A DNA stretch of 64,000 bases from Neorhizobium sp. JUb45 (GTDB taxonomy: Bacteria > Pseudomonadota > Alphaproteobacteria > Rhizobiales > Rhizobiaceae), in assembly GCF_004343585.1 (NCBI RefSeq), contig NZ_SLYW01000001.1, positions 310,001 through 374,000 of the forward strand. Reading direction: 5' to 3'. Below, piece by piece: positions 17,673 through 26,299 of the stretch (the first letter of the stretch is position 1; the number at the start of each line of letters is the position of its first letter). The notes under the pieces are model-generated. The model saw only the letters and a program-made list of their open reading frames with translations. It had not been told where the DNA came from and made no database searches. The position numbers and the translations under genes are program-made.

Positions 17673-18590
17673 TTACAGTTTGATTTCGAGCTTCAGCGAA
17701 TAGTTCGAAAAATCCTGAAACGCGCCGGGGTTCTTCAAGGTGGAGGCCGGCAGCGAGGTCGGCGGACGGTTGTCCGGACGCCACGAGGCGGTCAGCGTCA
17801 TATCCTTGTTGATGTTCCAGGCCAGGTCGAGTTCGCTTGTCTTGGCGCCACTATTGTTCGCATGGCGTGCCGAGGCAGAAAAGTCGCCGTAACCGGCGCC
17901 CGCCCGGTAACCCATCTGGCTGCCATTGCCGTTGCGATCCATGCCCACGAAACCCGTGAACGCACCGTTGCGGCCTTTTATGTCGTAAGACTGCTTGGTC
18001 ACGCGGTGGTTGAAATCGCTTTCGACGCTGGCGCTGACATCGATGTATTTGTTGGGATTGTTGGCGGCCGGGTCATCGGCGACGCGGAAACCGAAATCGT
18101 AGACAATCTTCTTGTCGCCGACATAAACGCCGGCGCGCGGGTTGGTGCCATTGGTCTTTGCGCCAAGCACGCCTGAGCTTTTTGCATCTGGCATGAGGCG
18201 GCGTTCGGAATTTTTCAGAAGGCCTGCCAGGATTTTTTGCTGCGCCGTGCTCGGTGCTTTCGGCTTGCCGTCAATATCGAACGCGCCCATCATCGTGCGA
18301 TACGCGCCATTGATGCGGCTGTTGACGGCAAAGATCGTCGTTCCGTCGTCCGTAATGCCGGCCACGCCTTCGTAATGCGAGCCCTTCAGGCTATATTTAC
18401 CGCCGCACTGGAACTGGCTGTTCAGGTAGCTGTCATCGGCGGAAGAACCATCAAAGGTCAGGCCTGTTGCTGTCGCCCCCGGACCGCAGCCACTGAGGAC
18501 AGGATTGACGTTGAGATTGATTTCACGGAAGCCCTGAGGCGCTTTCGACTGCTGCTTTGTCGTCTGTGCCGCAAGCTTCGCCGCCTGCAT
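17673..18590 (-). CDS. Hypothetical protein with beta-strand-rich C-terminal half
   Basis: A 305-residue protein, family not recognised. The N-terminus is polar (Q-A-A-K-L-A-A-Q-T-T-K-Q-Q) with no signal peptide. Two Cys (C-G at ~34 and Q-C-G-G at ~61) lie in the first third. The C-terminal half alternates aromatic/hydrophobic and polar residues (YDFGFRVAD, YIDVSASVE, DFSASARHA, SELDLAWNI, MTLTASW) and ends in Y-S-L-K-L-E-I-K-L, as outer-membrane barrel or autotransporter-like repeats do. The ATG at 18590 is used because AGGAG precedes it by 5 nt; an ATG at 18608 is also in frame. Confidence 0.7.
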   Translation of the reverse strand: MQAAKLAAQTTKQQSKAPQGFREINLNVNPVLSGCGPGATATGLTFDGSSADDSYLNSQFQCGGKYSLKGSHYEGVAGITDDGTTIFAVNSRINGAYRTMMGAFDIDGKPKAPSTAQQKILAGLLKNSERRLMPDAKSSGVLGAKTNGTNPRAGVYVGDKKIVYDFGFRVADDPAANNPNKYIDVSASVESDFNHRVTKQSYDIKGRNGAFTGFVGMDRNGNGSQMGYRAGAGYGDFSASARHANNSGAKTSELDLAWNINKDMTLTASWRPDNRPPTSLPASTLKNPGAFQDFSNYSLKLEIKL

Positions 18591-18855
18591 TTGTGCTCCT
18601 GGTCCCATCGTGTTTCCCGTCCGTTTCTGTTGATTGGATTGGCGAAAAAATCTTTCGTGAGCGCCGCACGGTCGTTGCCGCCGACGAAGGTGACAAAAAA
18701 TTGTCTTTCTACAACGGTGCGCAAATTAGGTTTCTGTCCCCGTTTGTCCACCCCAAAACGACCCGGGAAAATACCCTGAATTGGCCGGCCAAGCTTTGTC
18801 GTTGCCTTTGCCCGGAGCCTCGCTTAGCTTCGAAAAATCAATTGCAGAGGCATTC

Positions 18856-19551
18856 ATGCGCGATCTTTCCAGCTACAAGCCTGCCGCTCCGGCACCCGTC
18901 ACCCTCAAGGGCCGTTTCGTGGCCCTCGAACCTTATGAACGGGCAAAACATCTGGCGGATCTCTGGGATGCGCTGGGCGGAGCGGATGCCATCAACGAGC
19001 TGATCCGCTATTTTCCGAACGACCATTACGACACACCGGAAGCCTTTGGTGCATGGCTGGACAATGTCCGCGACAATTCCGGTTTCGTGACGCTGGTGGC
19101 GCGTGAAAACACGAGCGGTAAGGTGGTCGGCATGGCGAGCTATATGCGGCCGGACCCGAAAAACGGCGTGGTAGAGGTGGGATCGGTGGCCCATGGCGCG
19201 GCGATGAAACGTTCGCCGATGTCGACAGAGCTGCATTACCTGATGGCGAAACACGTGTTCGAGGATCTCGATTACCGCCGTTACGAATGGAAATGCCACA
19301 ACGAAAACGAGCCGAGCAAGGTGACGGCCAAGCGTTACGGTTTTTCCTTCGAAGGCGTCTTTCGCCAGCATCTGATTTCGCGTGGCGAAAACCGCGATAC
19401 CGCCTGGTTCTCGATGATCGACAGCGAATGGCCGGTGATCGGCAAGGCCTTCGAAGCCTGGCTTTCGCCCGACAATTTCGACACGGATGGCAAGCAGAAG
19501 CGCAAGCTCGAAGATCTTCGCGCCGAAATCGCCGGGACACCCGACGCATGA
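18856..19551 (+). CDS. GNAT family N-acetyltransferase (RimJ/RimL type)
   Basis: A 231-residue acetyltransferase with the RimJ/RimL-like layout: LKGRFVALEPY opening strand, V-V-G-M-A-S-Y central strand, E-V-G-S-V strand, and W-K-C-H-N-E-N-E-P-S-K-V-T-A-K-R-Y-G-F near residues 145-165, the family motif for acetyl-CoA-dependent transfer. Substrate unknown. The start is the ATG at 18856 behind AGAGG; the TTG at 18781 is rejected. It overlaps the next gene by ATGA. Confidence 0.85.
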   Translation: MRDLSSYKPAAPAPVTLKGRFVALEPYERAKHLADLWDALGGADAINELIRYFPNDHYDTPEAFGAWLDNVRDNSGFVTLVARENTSGKVVGMASYMRPDPKNGVVEVGSVAHGAAMKRSPMSTELHYLMAKHVFEDLDYRRYEWKCHNENEPSKVTAKRYGFSFEGVFRQHLISRGENRDTAWFSMIDSEWPVIGKAFEAWLSPDNFDTDGKQKRKLEDLRAEIAGTPDA

Positions 19552-19757
19552 CCCCGGAAGCGAAATCACAGGCGCTAGCCGCCGCCCTCATTCTCGGCGG
19601 CGCGGGCGTCGTCATCTATTTTCTGCCGTCGCTGGTGCTGTGGATCGGCAATTATTCGCCGGTGCTGGCGGTGATTGTCGGCGCCGTCCTGATCCTCGGG
19701 TTTTTCTGGATTTTCTGGCTGCGGGCGCGGTATCAGCGGCGACGGGACGGGAAATAA
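19548..19757 (+). CDS. Small two-helix membrane protein
   Basis: A 69-residue protein starting at an ATGA overlap with the acetyltransferase. Two hydrophobic helices (about residues 8-30 and 36-58) are followed by a strongly basic tail (R-A-R-Y-Q-R-R-R-D-G-K), which should stay in the cytoplasm. Family not recognised. It ends 7 bp from the convergent nickel/cobalt transporter gene. Confidence 0.65.
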   Translation: MTPEAKSQALAAALILGGAGVVIYFLPSLVLWIGNYSPVLAVIVGAVLILGFFWIFWLRARYQRRRDGK

Positions 19758-19764
19758 TCGAGCG

Positions 19765-20784
19765 TCACGCCTGCAGCGAGGCGCCGAGCAGCGACAGGCC
19801 CATCAGCATCAGGAAAATGGCGGCGATGATCTCGACGCTGATCGTGATCTTTTCCGCACGGTTGGAGCCTGCGCCGGCAAACCGGACTGCGATATCCTTG
19901 GCCGTGACGGCGAGCGTTGCGAGGATCGAGACGGTGATGGCGGTGCCGATCGACATGGCGAGCACCGACAGCGCGCCGCCGAGATAAAGTCCGTTCAGCA
20001 GCGAAAACGTCATCACCAGAATGGCGCCGGAGCAGGGACGCATGCCGACAGCCAGGATGGCCGACCATGCCTCGTGCAGGCTGAAATCCTTCCCTCCCAT
20101 GGCGGTCGCATCTGGCATGTGCATCTGGCCGCAATCGACGCAGACATTCCCGGGCTCTAGATCGGAATGGTCATGCACTTCGACGGCTTCGAAGCGCAGG
20201 CCGGTCGGGCCGGTCGGGGCCGCCATGCTGAGACCCTTGAGCGCGGCGGGGCGACGCAACGACCAGAGTTTTCGCGTCAGCAGCCATGCGCCGAACAGCG
20301 CAATCATGGCAAAACTTGCGACTTCCATCACCCATGTGGCGCGCGTCAGCGTGATGCCTGTGCCGCGTAGGGCGAAATAGGCGACGATGACAAGCAGGAT
20401 GGCAGCGAAGCCCTGCAACAGGGCGGATACGAAGGAGATCGCCATGCCGCGTTTCAGCGCGGTTTCATTGGCGATCATGTAGGACGAAATCACCGCCTTG
20501 CCGTGGCCGGGGCCGGCGGCGTGGAAAACACCGTAGGCGAAGGACAGGCCGATCAGGCCCGACAACGCCCAGGGGTCTTCACGCATCGCCTTCAGCGCGT
20601 TGGTCAGCGCCCGGTAAAACGTCTGCTGGTGCTCATTGATCCATCGAAAAAAACCGCCAAGTGGTCCGCCGATGGAAAAACTGGGTTCGGCCGAACCGAC
20701 GCCGAGCGGCGATTGTGCATGGGCGACGGTGGCCAGCAGCAGCGTGCCGACAATAATGAGCGCGAGGCGTCGCAGGCTCAGCAT
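19765..20784 (-). CDS. NicO-family nickel/cobalt transporter
   Basis: A 339-residue membrane protein with an N-terminal signal-like segment and about six further helices. H-A-A-G-P-G-H-G-K-A-V near residues 88-98 and G-M-R-P-C-S-G-A-I near 245 are signatures of the NicO/RcnA family, which moves Ni2+/Co2+ (export or uptake). A His/Asp/Cys-containing loop (D-H-S-D-L-E...C-V-D-C-G-Q-M-H) may bind metal. The ATG at 20784 follows GGAGGTGAC and overlaps the DUF1007 stop. Direction of transport cannot be decided. Confidence 0.85.
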   Translation of the reverse strand: MLSLRRLALIIVGTLLLATVAHAQSPLGVGSAEPSFSIGGPLGGFFRWINEHQQTFYRALTNALKAMREDPWALSGLIGLSFAYGVFHAAGPGHGKAVISSYMIANETALKRGMAISFVSALLQGFAAILLVIVAYFALRGTGITLTRATWVMEVASFAMIALFGAWLLTRKLWSLRRPAALKGLSMAAPTGPTGLRFEAVEVHDHSDLEPGNVCVDCGQMHMPDATAMGGKDFSLHEAWSAILAVGMRPCSGAILVMTFSLLNGLYLGGALSVLAMSIGTAITVSILATLAVTAKDIAVRFAGAGSNRAEKITISVEIIAAIFLMLMGLSLLGASLQA

Positions 20785-21422
20785 GTCACCTCCATGCGGG
20801 TTGCGAACAGTTTGGTCATGTCGGTGCCGGTCGGATCGTTGAAGAAGGCGTCGGTCAGCGTGTCCTTGTTGGAGGCGATCACCTCGTCGGGATCGGGACG
20901 CACGACGGCATGTTTGCAGGCGGCAAAACCCTTGCCTTCGACCTTGAGATCGTTGTCGGTCGGAAAGTTGACGGCGGTGTACATCGACGGGTCGTAGATG
21001 CCGAAGGCGAGCTTGCCCTTGAGCGGCACCGGTTTCGATGGCTTGACCGCGAAGATCACGAGGATCTGGCCGTGCTGCCATGACACGTGGATGATGCCCG
21101 GCTTGGTGACCGGCACATCCTTGCCATCGACAGAGATCGTCGTGAAATAATGAAAATCTTCCATCGAGGCGCGCATGGTCTCGCCGAGTTCGGCCAGTTC
21201 CTGATTGTCGAGCTTCAGGTCGGAATTCTTGTCGAAATCGAGCAGCACACTGGAGGAAAACACTTCGTCGAACCGCCAGACATTGCGCAGCTCGGCGAGA
21301 TTGCCGTCATCGCCGGCGATCACTTCCAGCCGCGCATCGAGAAAGATGTGCGGATGCGCCAGGGCGGGCAGGGGCAGGGCGCAGAGTGCCGCGGCAGCGA
21401 TGATAGAACGAAGATATTTCAT
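20778..21422 (-). CDS. DUF1007 periplasmic protein, partner of NicO transporter
   Basis: A 214-residue protein with signal peptide (cleavage after LPALA) and the mature start H-P-H-I-F-L-D-A-R, conserved in DUF1007. The mature N-terminal His pair may bind metal. DUF1007 genes are typically found next to NicO-type transporters, as here, where the two genes overlap by 7 bp. It probably acts as the periplasmic metal-binding component. Confidence 0.85.
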   Translation of the reverse strand: MKYLRSIIAAAALCALPLPALAHPHIFLDARLEVIAGDDGNLAELRNVWRFDEVFSSSVLLDFDKNSDLKLDNQELAELGETMRASMEDFHYFTTISVDGKDVPVTKPGIIHVSWQHGQILVIFAVKPSKPVPLKGKLAFGIYDPSMYTAVNFPTDNDLKVEGKGFAACKHAVVRPDPDEVIASNKDTLTDAFFNDPTGTDMTKLFATRMEVTC

Positions 21423-21530
21423 GGATGCGTTTCTTTGCCCTGTAACCGATATGCGGAAGTGACCCGCAAATAAGACGGAATTTCGGCTCCCTGATGACAG
21501 TGTCGTCAGGGGCGCGACATTCGGCTCCGA

Positions 21531-22427
21531 TCACTCACCCTTGTTGCGGAACCATGCGGTAAGAAAATCCACAAAACTGCGCACCTTGGCCGGCAGGTAA
21601 CGGCGGTGAGGATAGACCGCATATATGCCGCGGTCCTTGACGATATAGTCGTCGAACAGCGTCACCAGCGCGCCGGACTGGATATACGGCAGCACGATGA
21701 AATCCGGCACGATGGCAGCACCGATGCCGGCCAGAGCCGCGCGCAAGGTTGCCTGCGGGCTGTTGACCTCGATGGGGCCTGCGACTGGCACCGACAGCGC
21801 ACCGCCATTCGGGTCCTGAAAGCGGATATTGTTGTGCGAGCGGGTGTTGGTATCGACGATAAAGGGTTTGCCGGTGAGGTCGCTCGGGTGATCGAACGGG
21901 CCGTAGCGGGCTACGAAATCCGGCGTGGCAACAGCATAAACCCGGAAATCCGACAGTTTTCGCGCAATCAGGCCGGAATCTTCCAGCTTGGTGATTCGGA
22001 TGGCGAGATCGAAACTTTCCTCGATCAGATCGACAAAGCGGTCTTCCGCGACGATCTCCAGCGCAATTTCCGGATTGGCGGCGGCGAAATCGATCAGCGA
22101 CTGGCCGACCGGCGCATCGATGAAGGTGCGCGGCACCGAGACGCGAATGCGGCCTTTCAGATCGGCATTGTTCTCGCGCACGAGGTCGGCGAGGTTGTCG
22201 ATCTCTTTCAGGATATCGGCGGCGGTGCGGAAATAGGTGTGTCCCGCCTCCGTCAGCGAGAACTGGCGGGTCGTACGATTGAGCAAAAGCGCGCCAAGAT
22301 CGTCTTCCAGTTCACGTACATATTTCGACAGAAGCGCCTTGGAACGGCCGGTTCGGCGGGCAGCGGCGGAAAACCCCTCCGCCTCGACCACGTCGATGAA
22401 GGCGCGCATACGGGTCAGTGTATCCAT
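21531..22427 (-). CDS. LysR-family transcriptional regulator
   Basis: A 298-residue regulator with an N-terminal winged helix-turn-helix (MDTLTRMRAFIDVVEAEGFS...AAARRTGRSKALLSKYVRELE at about 1-40) and a LysR effector-binding domain. It resembles the AaeR/DsdC-like group that lacks an obvious divergent target. Upstream lies the ornithine decarboxylase leader, on the other strand. Start placed at MDTLTRM; eight extra residues are possible from 22451. Confidence 0.9.
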   Translation of the reverse strand: MDTLTRMRAFIDVVEAEGFSAAARRTGRSKALLSKYVRELEDDLGALLLNRTTRQFSLTEAGHTYFRTAADILKEIDNLADLVRENNADLKGRIRVSVPRTFIDAPVGQSLIDFAAANPEIALEIVAEDRFVDLIEESFDLAIRITKLEDSGLIARKLSDFRVYAVATPDFVARYGPFDHPSDLTGKPFIVDTNTRSHNNIRFQDPNGGALSVPVAGPIEVNSPQATLRAALAGIGAAIVPDFIVLPYIQSGALVTLFDDYIVKDRGIYAVYPHRRYLPAKVRSFVDFLTAWFRNKGE

Positions 22428-23044
22428 CGAAGTGTTTGCTCCGGTTCGCAAATTGGCTTTCGAAGCCAGAAAGACGTCAGTCGCGCCGGAAACACAAGGG
22501 GCGCTTTTCCGTAAGCCTGTCTAATTCCGCCCCATTCCTCGTGCAAATTCCGCTTGCCTGCGTCGTGTTAAGATTTTTGGCCAAGGTACAAAAAACCGCT
22601 TGATTATGACGGCGAATATTCTTATCTCCCGGCTTGCCCAAAGTCGCACGTGCCCATGGGTGTCCGCCGACCCTCGAATTGAGATTTATCTCTAAGGTGA
22701 GGTCATCGGTAAGGTACCTGGAACTAACCCCTCCAGTCGCTATTCCGGCCAACCGGGAAATGCGAGGACGCCTGAAGCAACGACGGTGCGGGCCTTTTAA
22801 GTCTCTGCATGCTTTCCATCAGCATGCAATTCTGTAGAGGCACACCTGAATTGCCGGAAGTGCGGTAGGGACAACCCTCCAATCAATGGCAGACAAAGCG
22901 GATCAAAGCTCTTGGCAGGGCGTTGGTCCATCGATCGCGCGTTTGAGCGTGCAAGGCAGCGGTGTCTCCAAAAACCGCTGCTGCCGCATCCTCATCCGTC
23001 CTTTGTCCTCTTGCCGGAGCGTGGTGCTCCAGAGGGTTTGAACG
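22428..23044 (+). promoter_or_regulatory. Long structured 5' leader of ornithine decarboxylase (speF-type RNA candidate)
   Basis: 617 bp without a convincing gene. A promoter-like TTGATT-N17-TATCTC sits at about 22600-22628. The following ~400 nt contain several local stems: GACC(C)TC/GAGGTC around GAGAT/ATCTC near 22670-22702, TGCATGC/GCATGCA at 22806-22828, and GCAGCGGT/ACCGCTGC near 22956-22984, ending in GAGGGTTTGAACG before the ATG. Known: alphaproteobacterial ornithine decarboxylase genes carry the conserved speF RNA motif (Rfam speF). Inference: this leader holds that element, probably sensing polyamine or ornithine. The alignment itself was not run. Confidence 0.55.
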
Positions 23045-24175
23045 ATGACTGCACGTATCCTCGACTTCCTCCGTACCGAGCGTCCCGAAGGCCCTTGCCT
23101 CGTTGTCGACCTCGACGTCGTGCGCGACAATTTCAAGGCTTTCCGCCACGCGCTGCCGGACAGCTCGATCTACTATGCCGTCAAGGCTAACCCGGAACCA
23201 AAGATCCTCGAACTGCTCGCCTCCATGGGCTCGAGCTTCGATTGCGCTTCGGTTGCCGAAATCCAGATGGCTCTTGCCGCCGGCGCAACCGCTGACCGCA
23301 TCTCCTTCGGCAACACGATCAAGAAGGAACGCGACGTTGCTCGCGCTCATCAGCTCGGCGTTGGCCTGTTCGCCGTCGACAGCCACGAGGAAGTCGAAAA
23401 GATCGCTCGTGCCGCTCCCGGCGCAAAAGTGTTCTGCCGCGTCCTGACCGATGGTGAAGGGGCCGAATGGCCGCTGTCGCGCAAGTTCGGCTGCGTACCG
23501 CAGATGGCCGTCGACGTTCTCGTCTATGCTCACCAGCTGGGTCTGGAAAGCTACGGCGTTTCGTTCCATGTCGGTTCGCAGATGACCAAGGTCGATGCCT
23601 GGGATTCGGCTCTGGCCGATGCCAAGCGCGTCTTCTCGTCGCTCGCCAAGCAGGGCATCGTCCTGCAGATGGTCAACATGGGCGGCGGTTTCCCGACCAA
23701 GTACCTGCGCGACGTCCCGAAGGCCGAGGAATACGGCCAGGCGATCTCCGCTTCGCTGCGCAAGCACTTTGGCAACAACCTGCCGAAGACGATCATCGAG
23801 CCGGGTCGCGGCATGGTCGGCAATGCTGGCGTCATCAAGGCGGAAGTCGTTCTCGTCTCGCGCAAGTCGGACAATGACAACCATCGCTGGGTTTTTCTCG
23901 ACATCGGCAAGTTCGGCGGTCTCGCTGAAACCATGGACGAGGCGATCCGTTACCCGATCCGCACCACGCGCGATCAGGACCAGATGGAGCCTTGCGTTCT
24001 CGCCGGCCCGACCTGCGATTCGGCTGACGTCATGTACGAAAAGAACATGTATCCGCTGCCGCTCACGCTCTCGATCGGCGACGAAGTTCTGATCGAAGGC
24101 ACCGGCGCCTACACGACGACCTATTCGGCGGTTGCCTTCAACGGTTTTGACCCGCTCAAGGCCTACGTCATCTAA
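23045..24175 (+). CDS. odc: Ornithine/lysine decarboxylase, fold-type III PLP enzyme
   Basis: A 376-residue eukaryotic-type decarboxylase. The PLP lysine is K47 (Y-Y-A-V-K-A-N-P); the glycine-rich phosphate loop is M-G-G-G-F-P near 218-223, followed by E-P-G-R-G; the active-site Cys lies in G-P-T-C-D-S-A-D near 325. It decarboxylates ornithine (and often lysine) to putrescine (cadaverine) in the cytoplasm. It sits behind a long leader and ahead of a GNAT gene. Codon use is strongly biased to C-ending codons, suggesting high expression. Confidence 0.93.
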   Translation: MTARILDFLRTERPEGPCLVVDLDVVRDNFKAFRHALPDSSIYYAVKANPEPKILELLASMGSSFDCASVAEIQMALAAGATADRISFGNTIKKERDVARAHQLGVGLFAVDSHEEVEKIARAAPGAKVFCRVLTDGEGAEWPLSRKFGCVPQMAVDVLVYAHQLGLESYGVSFHVGSQMTKVDAWDSALADAKRVFSSLAKQGIVLQMVNMGGGFPTKYLRDVPKAEEYGQAISASLRKHFGNNLPKTIIEPGRGMVGNAGVIKAEVVLVSRKSDNDNHRWVFLDIGKFGGLAETMDEAIRYPIRTTRDQDQMEPCVLAGPTCDSADVMYEKNMYPLPLTLSIGDEVLIEGTGAYTTTYSAVAFNGFDPLKAYVI

Positions 24176-24300
24176 AGACTTTTAGCCTTGCGTCCCTGAC
24201 GCGAAAACAGTTCGCGGTTCCCGATCCTCCAGGCGGGGGCCGCAAATCCACAATGATCCGAAGACACCATTTGAAATGGTTTTGAGTGCGGGAGGCCAAG

Positions 24301-24873
24301 ATGGCCGCTGTTCTTGATTCTGTACGCGCATTCCTTGCGCCGAAATCCAAATCCTTCACGATCGCCGCTGAAAATGCGGCCGATATCGTGGCCCGCGAAA
24401 ACCTGCTTGATCGCGCCATGGGCACCGATCGCCGCAAGAAGTCGTCGGAAAAGATCCGCAACAACCGTCTGCCGGCCGAAGGCCTGGCGCTGGTTGCCCG
24501 CGATACGAGCGGCCATGTCATCGGCACGGTGCGTCTGTGGAACATCGAGGCCGGCGTTGCCGCCGATGGTACGCCGGTCGATGCGCTGCTGCTTGGCCCG
24601 CTCGCCGTCGATCCGGCCCGCGAAGGCAAGGGTATTGGTGCAGCACTGATGCGTGCCGCCATCTCGGAAGCCGGCAAGCGTGGCCATGGCGCCATCATCC
24701 TTGTCGGTGATGCGCCCTATTACCAGAAATTCGGCTTCCTGGCCGAAAAGACCCGGCATCTTGTCATGCCCGGCCCCTGCGATCGCGCCCGTTTTCTGGC
24801 GCTGGAGCTGAAGGCCGGCTGGCTGGATGATGCCGCTGGCATGATCGTGGCGAGTGGACGCAAGCTGGCCTGA
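24301..24873 (+). CDS. GNAT acetyltransferase downstream of ornithine decarboxylase
   Basis: A 190-residue acetyltransferase. The acetyl-CoA loop V-D-P-A-R-E-G-K-G-I-G-A-A-L-M (about 103-117) and the GNAT signature Y-Y-Q-K-F-G-F (about 140-146) are clear; it resembles YhbS-type N-acetyltransferases. The ATG at 24301 follows GGGAGG; a GTG at 24286 is also in frame. The 125-bp gap from the decarboxylase carries a CCATTT/AAATGG mini-hairpin and no strong terminator, so co-transcription is likely and the substrate may be a polyamine (inference). Confidence 0.85.
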   Translation: MAAVLDSVRAFLAPKSKSFTIAAENAADIVARENLLDRAMGTDRRKKSSEKIRNNRLPAEGLALVARDTSGHVIGTVRLWNIEAGVAADGTPVDALLLGPLAVDPAREGKGIGAALMRAAISEAGKRGHGAIILVGDAPYYQKFGFLAEKTRHLVMPGPCDRARFLALELKAGWLDDAAGMIVASGRKLA

Positions 24874-25012
24874 CACGTGTCACAGTGAAGACCGGCGGTG
24901 TTCAGCCTTTCGGGCTTCGCGCATGGTGACATGAGACAGGGAAGCCGGTGTGGCGGCACATCCTTCGAAAGAGGGGGGCTTCTCAGCTTTGCGTATCTCC
25001 GATCCTGCCCGA

Positions 25013-25046
25013 CCCCGTCTCCTGAAAGGGAGGCGGGGTGTTTTGT
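25013..25046 (+). terminator. Rho-independent terminator after the decarboxylase/GNAT genes
   Basis: A 10-bp stem (25013-25022 with 25029-25038), mostly GC, followed by TGTTTTGTTTT. Confidence 0.85.
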
Positions 25047-25134
25047 TTTGGCGCTTGACCCTGCTCCTGATGATCGATTGAAAAGATCTGACCCATCCTC
25101 GGGTTCAATTTTTTCAAAATCATAAGAGGGGTTC

Positions 25135-26163
25135 ATGCGTATTCCTGCATTTTTCACCACATCCGTTTTTGCCGCTTCGATGACATTGGCGGCGCTGCCG
25201 GTCGCGGCGGCCGAGCCGATTGCGCCAAAGGTCATGGTCATCACCATGTTCGGTGGCGAAGCGAAGCCGTGGCTGACCGGGCGCAAGCTGGAGACCAAGG
25301 TCGCGGTTCCGGGCCTTTCCAAGGAATATCCCGAAATTGCCTGCGATGCGGCCGGGCTCTGCGTCATGACGACCGCCATGGGGTTTGCCAATGCTGCAAG
25401 TTCGGTTTCGGCGCTGGTCTATAGCCAAAAATTCGATCTGAAGGACACCTATTTTCTGATTGCTGGCATTGCCGGTGTCGATCCGAGCGATGGTACGCTG
25501 GGGTCCGCGCATTGGGCACGGTATGTGATCGACGGTGGCCTGCGTCACGAAATCGACCCGCGCCAGGTGCCGGCAGAATGGCCGAATGGCGTTGTGGCGC
25601 TGGGTGCAAAAAAGCCCGGCGAAAAGGCCAGCTGGGGTTCGGGCACCGAAGTTTACCAGCTGAACGAGCCGCTGCTGCAGAGGGCGTTTGCGCTGAGCAA
25701 GGATACCGAGCTTTCCGACAACGACGATTCGAAGGCCTATCGTGCCGCCTACAAAAAGGGTGAGCCGGGTAGTGCAGCACCCATCGTCAGCATTTGCGAT
25801 ACGCTGTCCACCGACACCTATTGGCACGGCACCAAGATCGCCGAGGGCATGGGTGACTGGGTATCGCTGATGACCGAGGGCAAGGGCAATTACTGCACGA
25901 CGCAGATGGAAGACAATGCCACGCTGACGGCCTTGAAGCGCGGTGGCGATGCCGGGCTTCTGCAATTCCACCGCATTGCGGTTCTGCGCACCGCGTCGAA
26001 TTTCGACCGTGAGCCGGAAGACAAGACGGCGGCCGAATCGCTGAGTGCCAAGTCCGGCGGTTTCATGCCATCCACCGTCAATGCCTACCGGGTGGGTTCC
26101 AAGTTTGCCGATGCCGTCATTGCCGATTGGTCTGTCTGGCAGAAGGGCGTTCCCGCCAACTGA
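25135..26163 (+). CDS. Purine nucleoside permease (NUP family) protein
   Basis: A 342-residue protein with a signal peptide ending near P-V-A-A-A-E. The mature part shows the NUP family blocks P-K-V-M-V-I-T-M-F, E-A-K-P-W, G-I-A-G-V-D-P-S-D-G-T-L-G-S and C-D-T-L-S-T-D-T-Y-W-H-G. The family was named from yeast nucleoside permease NUP, yet it has a nucleoside phosphorylase-like fold and no membrane helices here, so a periplasmic nucleoside-binding or cleaving role is more likely. Translation begins 5 nt after an AGAGGG-type site. Confidence 0.82.
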   Translation: MRIPAFFTTSVFAASMTLAALPVAAAEPIAPKVMVITMFGGEAKPWLTGRKLETKVAVPGLSKEYPEIACDAAGLCVMTTAMGFANAASSVSALVYSQKFDLKDTYFLIAGIAGVDPSDGTLGSAHWARYVIDGGLRHEIDPRQVPAEWPNGVVALGAKKPGEKASWGSGTEVYQLNEPLLQRAFALSKDTELSDNDDSKAYRAAYKKGEPGSAAPIVSICDTLSTDTYWHGTKIAEGMGDWVSLMTEGKGNYCTTQMEDNATLTALKRGGDAGLLQFHRIAVLRTASNFDREPEDKTAAESLSAKSGGFMPSTVNAYRVGSKFADAVIADWSVWQKGVPAN

Positions 26164-26225
26164 TCATGTCCGCAAGCAGCGCCGACTGTGACTTTTTAGC
26201 CGCAGTCGGTGCGCCGCGCCCGTGT

Positions 26226-26243
26226 GTTTGATCCGGATCAAAC
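26226..26243. promoter_or_regulatory. FNR/FixK-type binding site upstream of ompW
   Basis: GTTTGATCCGGATCAAAC is a perfect 18-bp palindrome containing TTGAT-N4-ATCAA, the consensus of FNR, FnrN and FixK. Its centre lies about 65 bp before the ompW start codon, consistent with an activating position relative to a start site near 26276. It predicts induction under low oxygen. Confidence 0.8.
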
Positions 26244-26299
26244 GTCACTCTGTCGCATGCGCCTAATCCTTGATCATCATTGATTTGAAGGAGAGGGAC

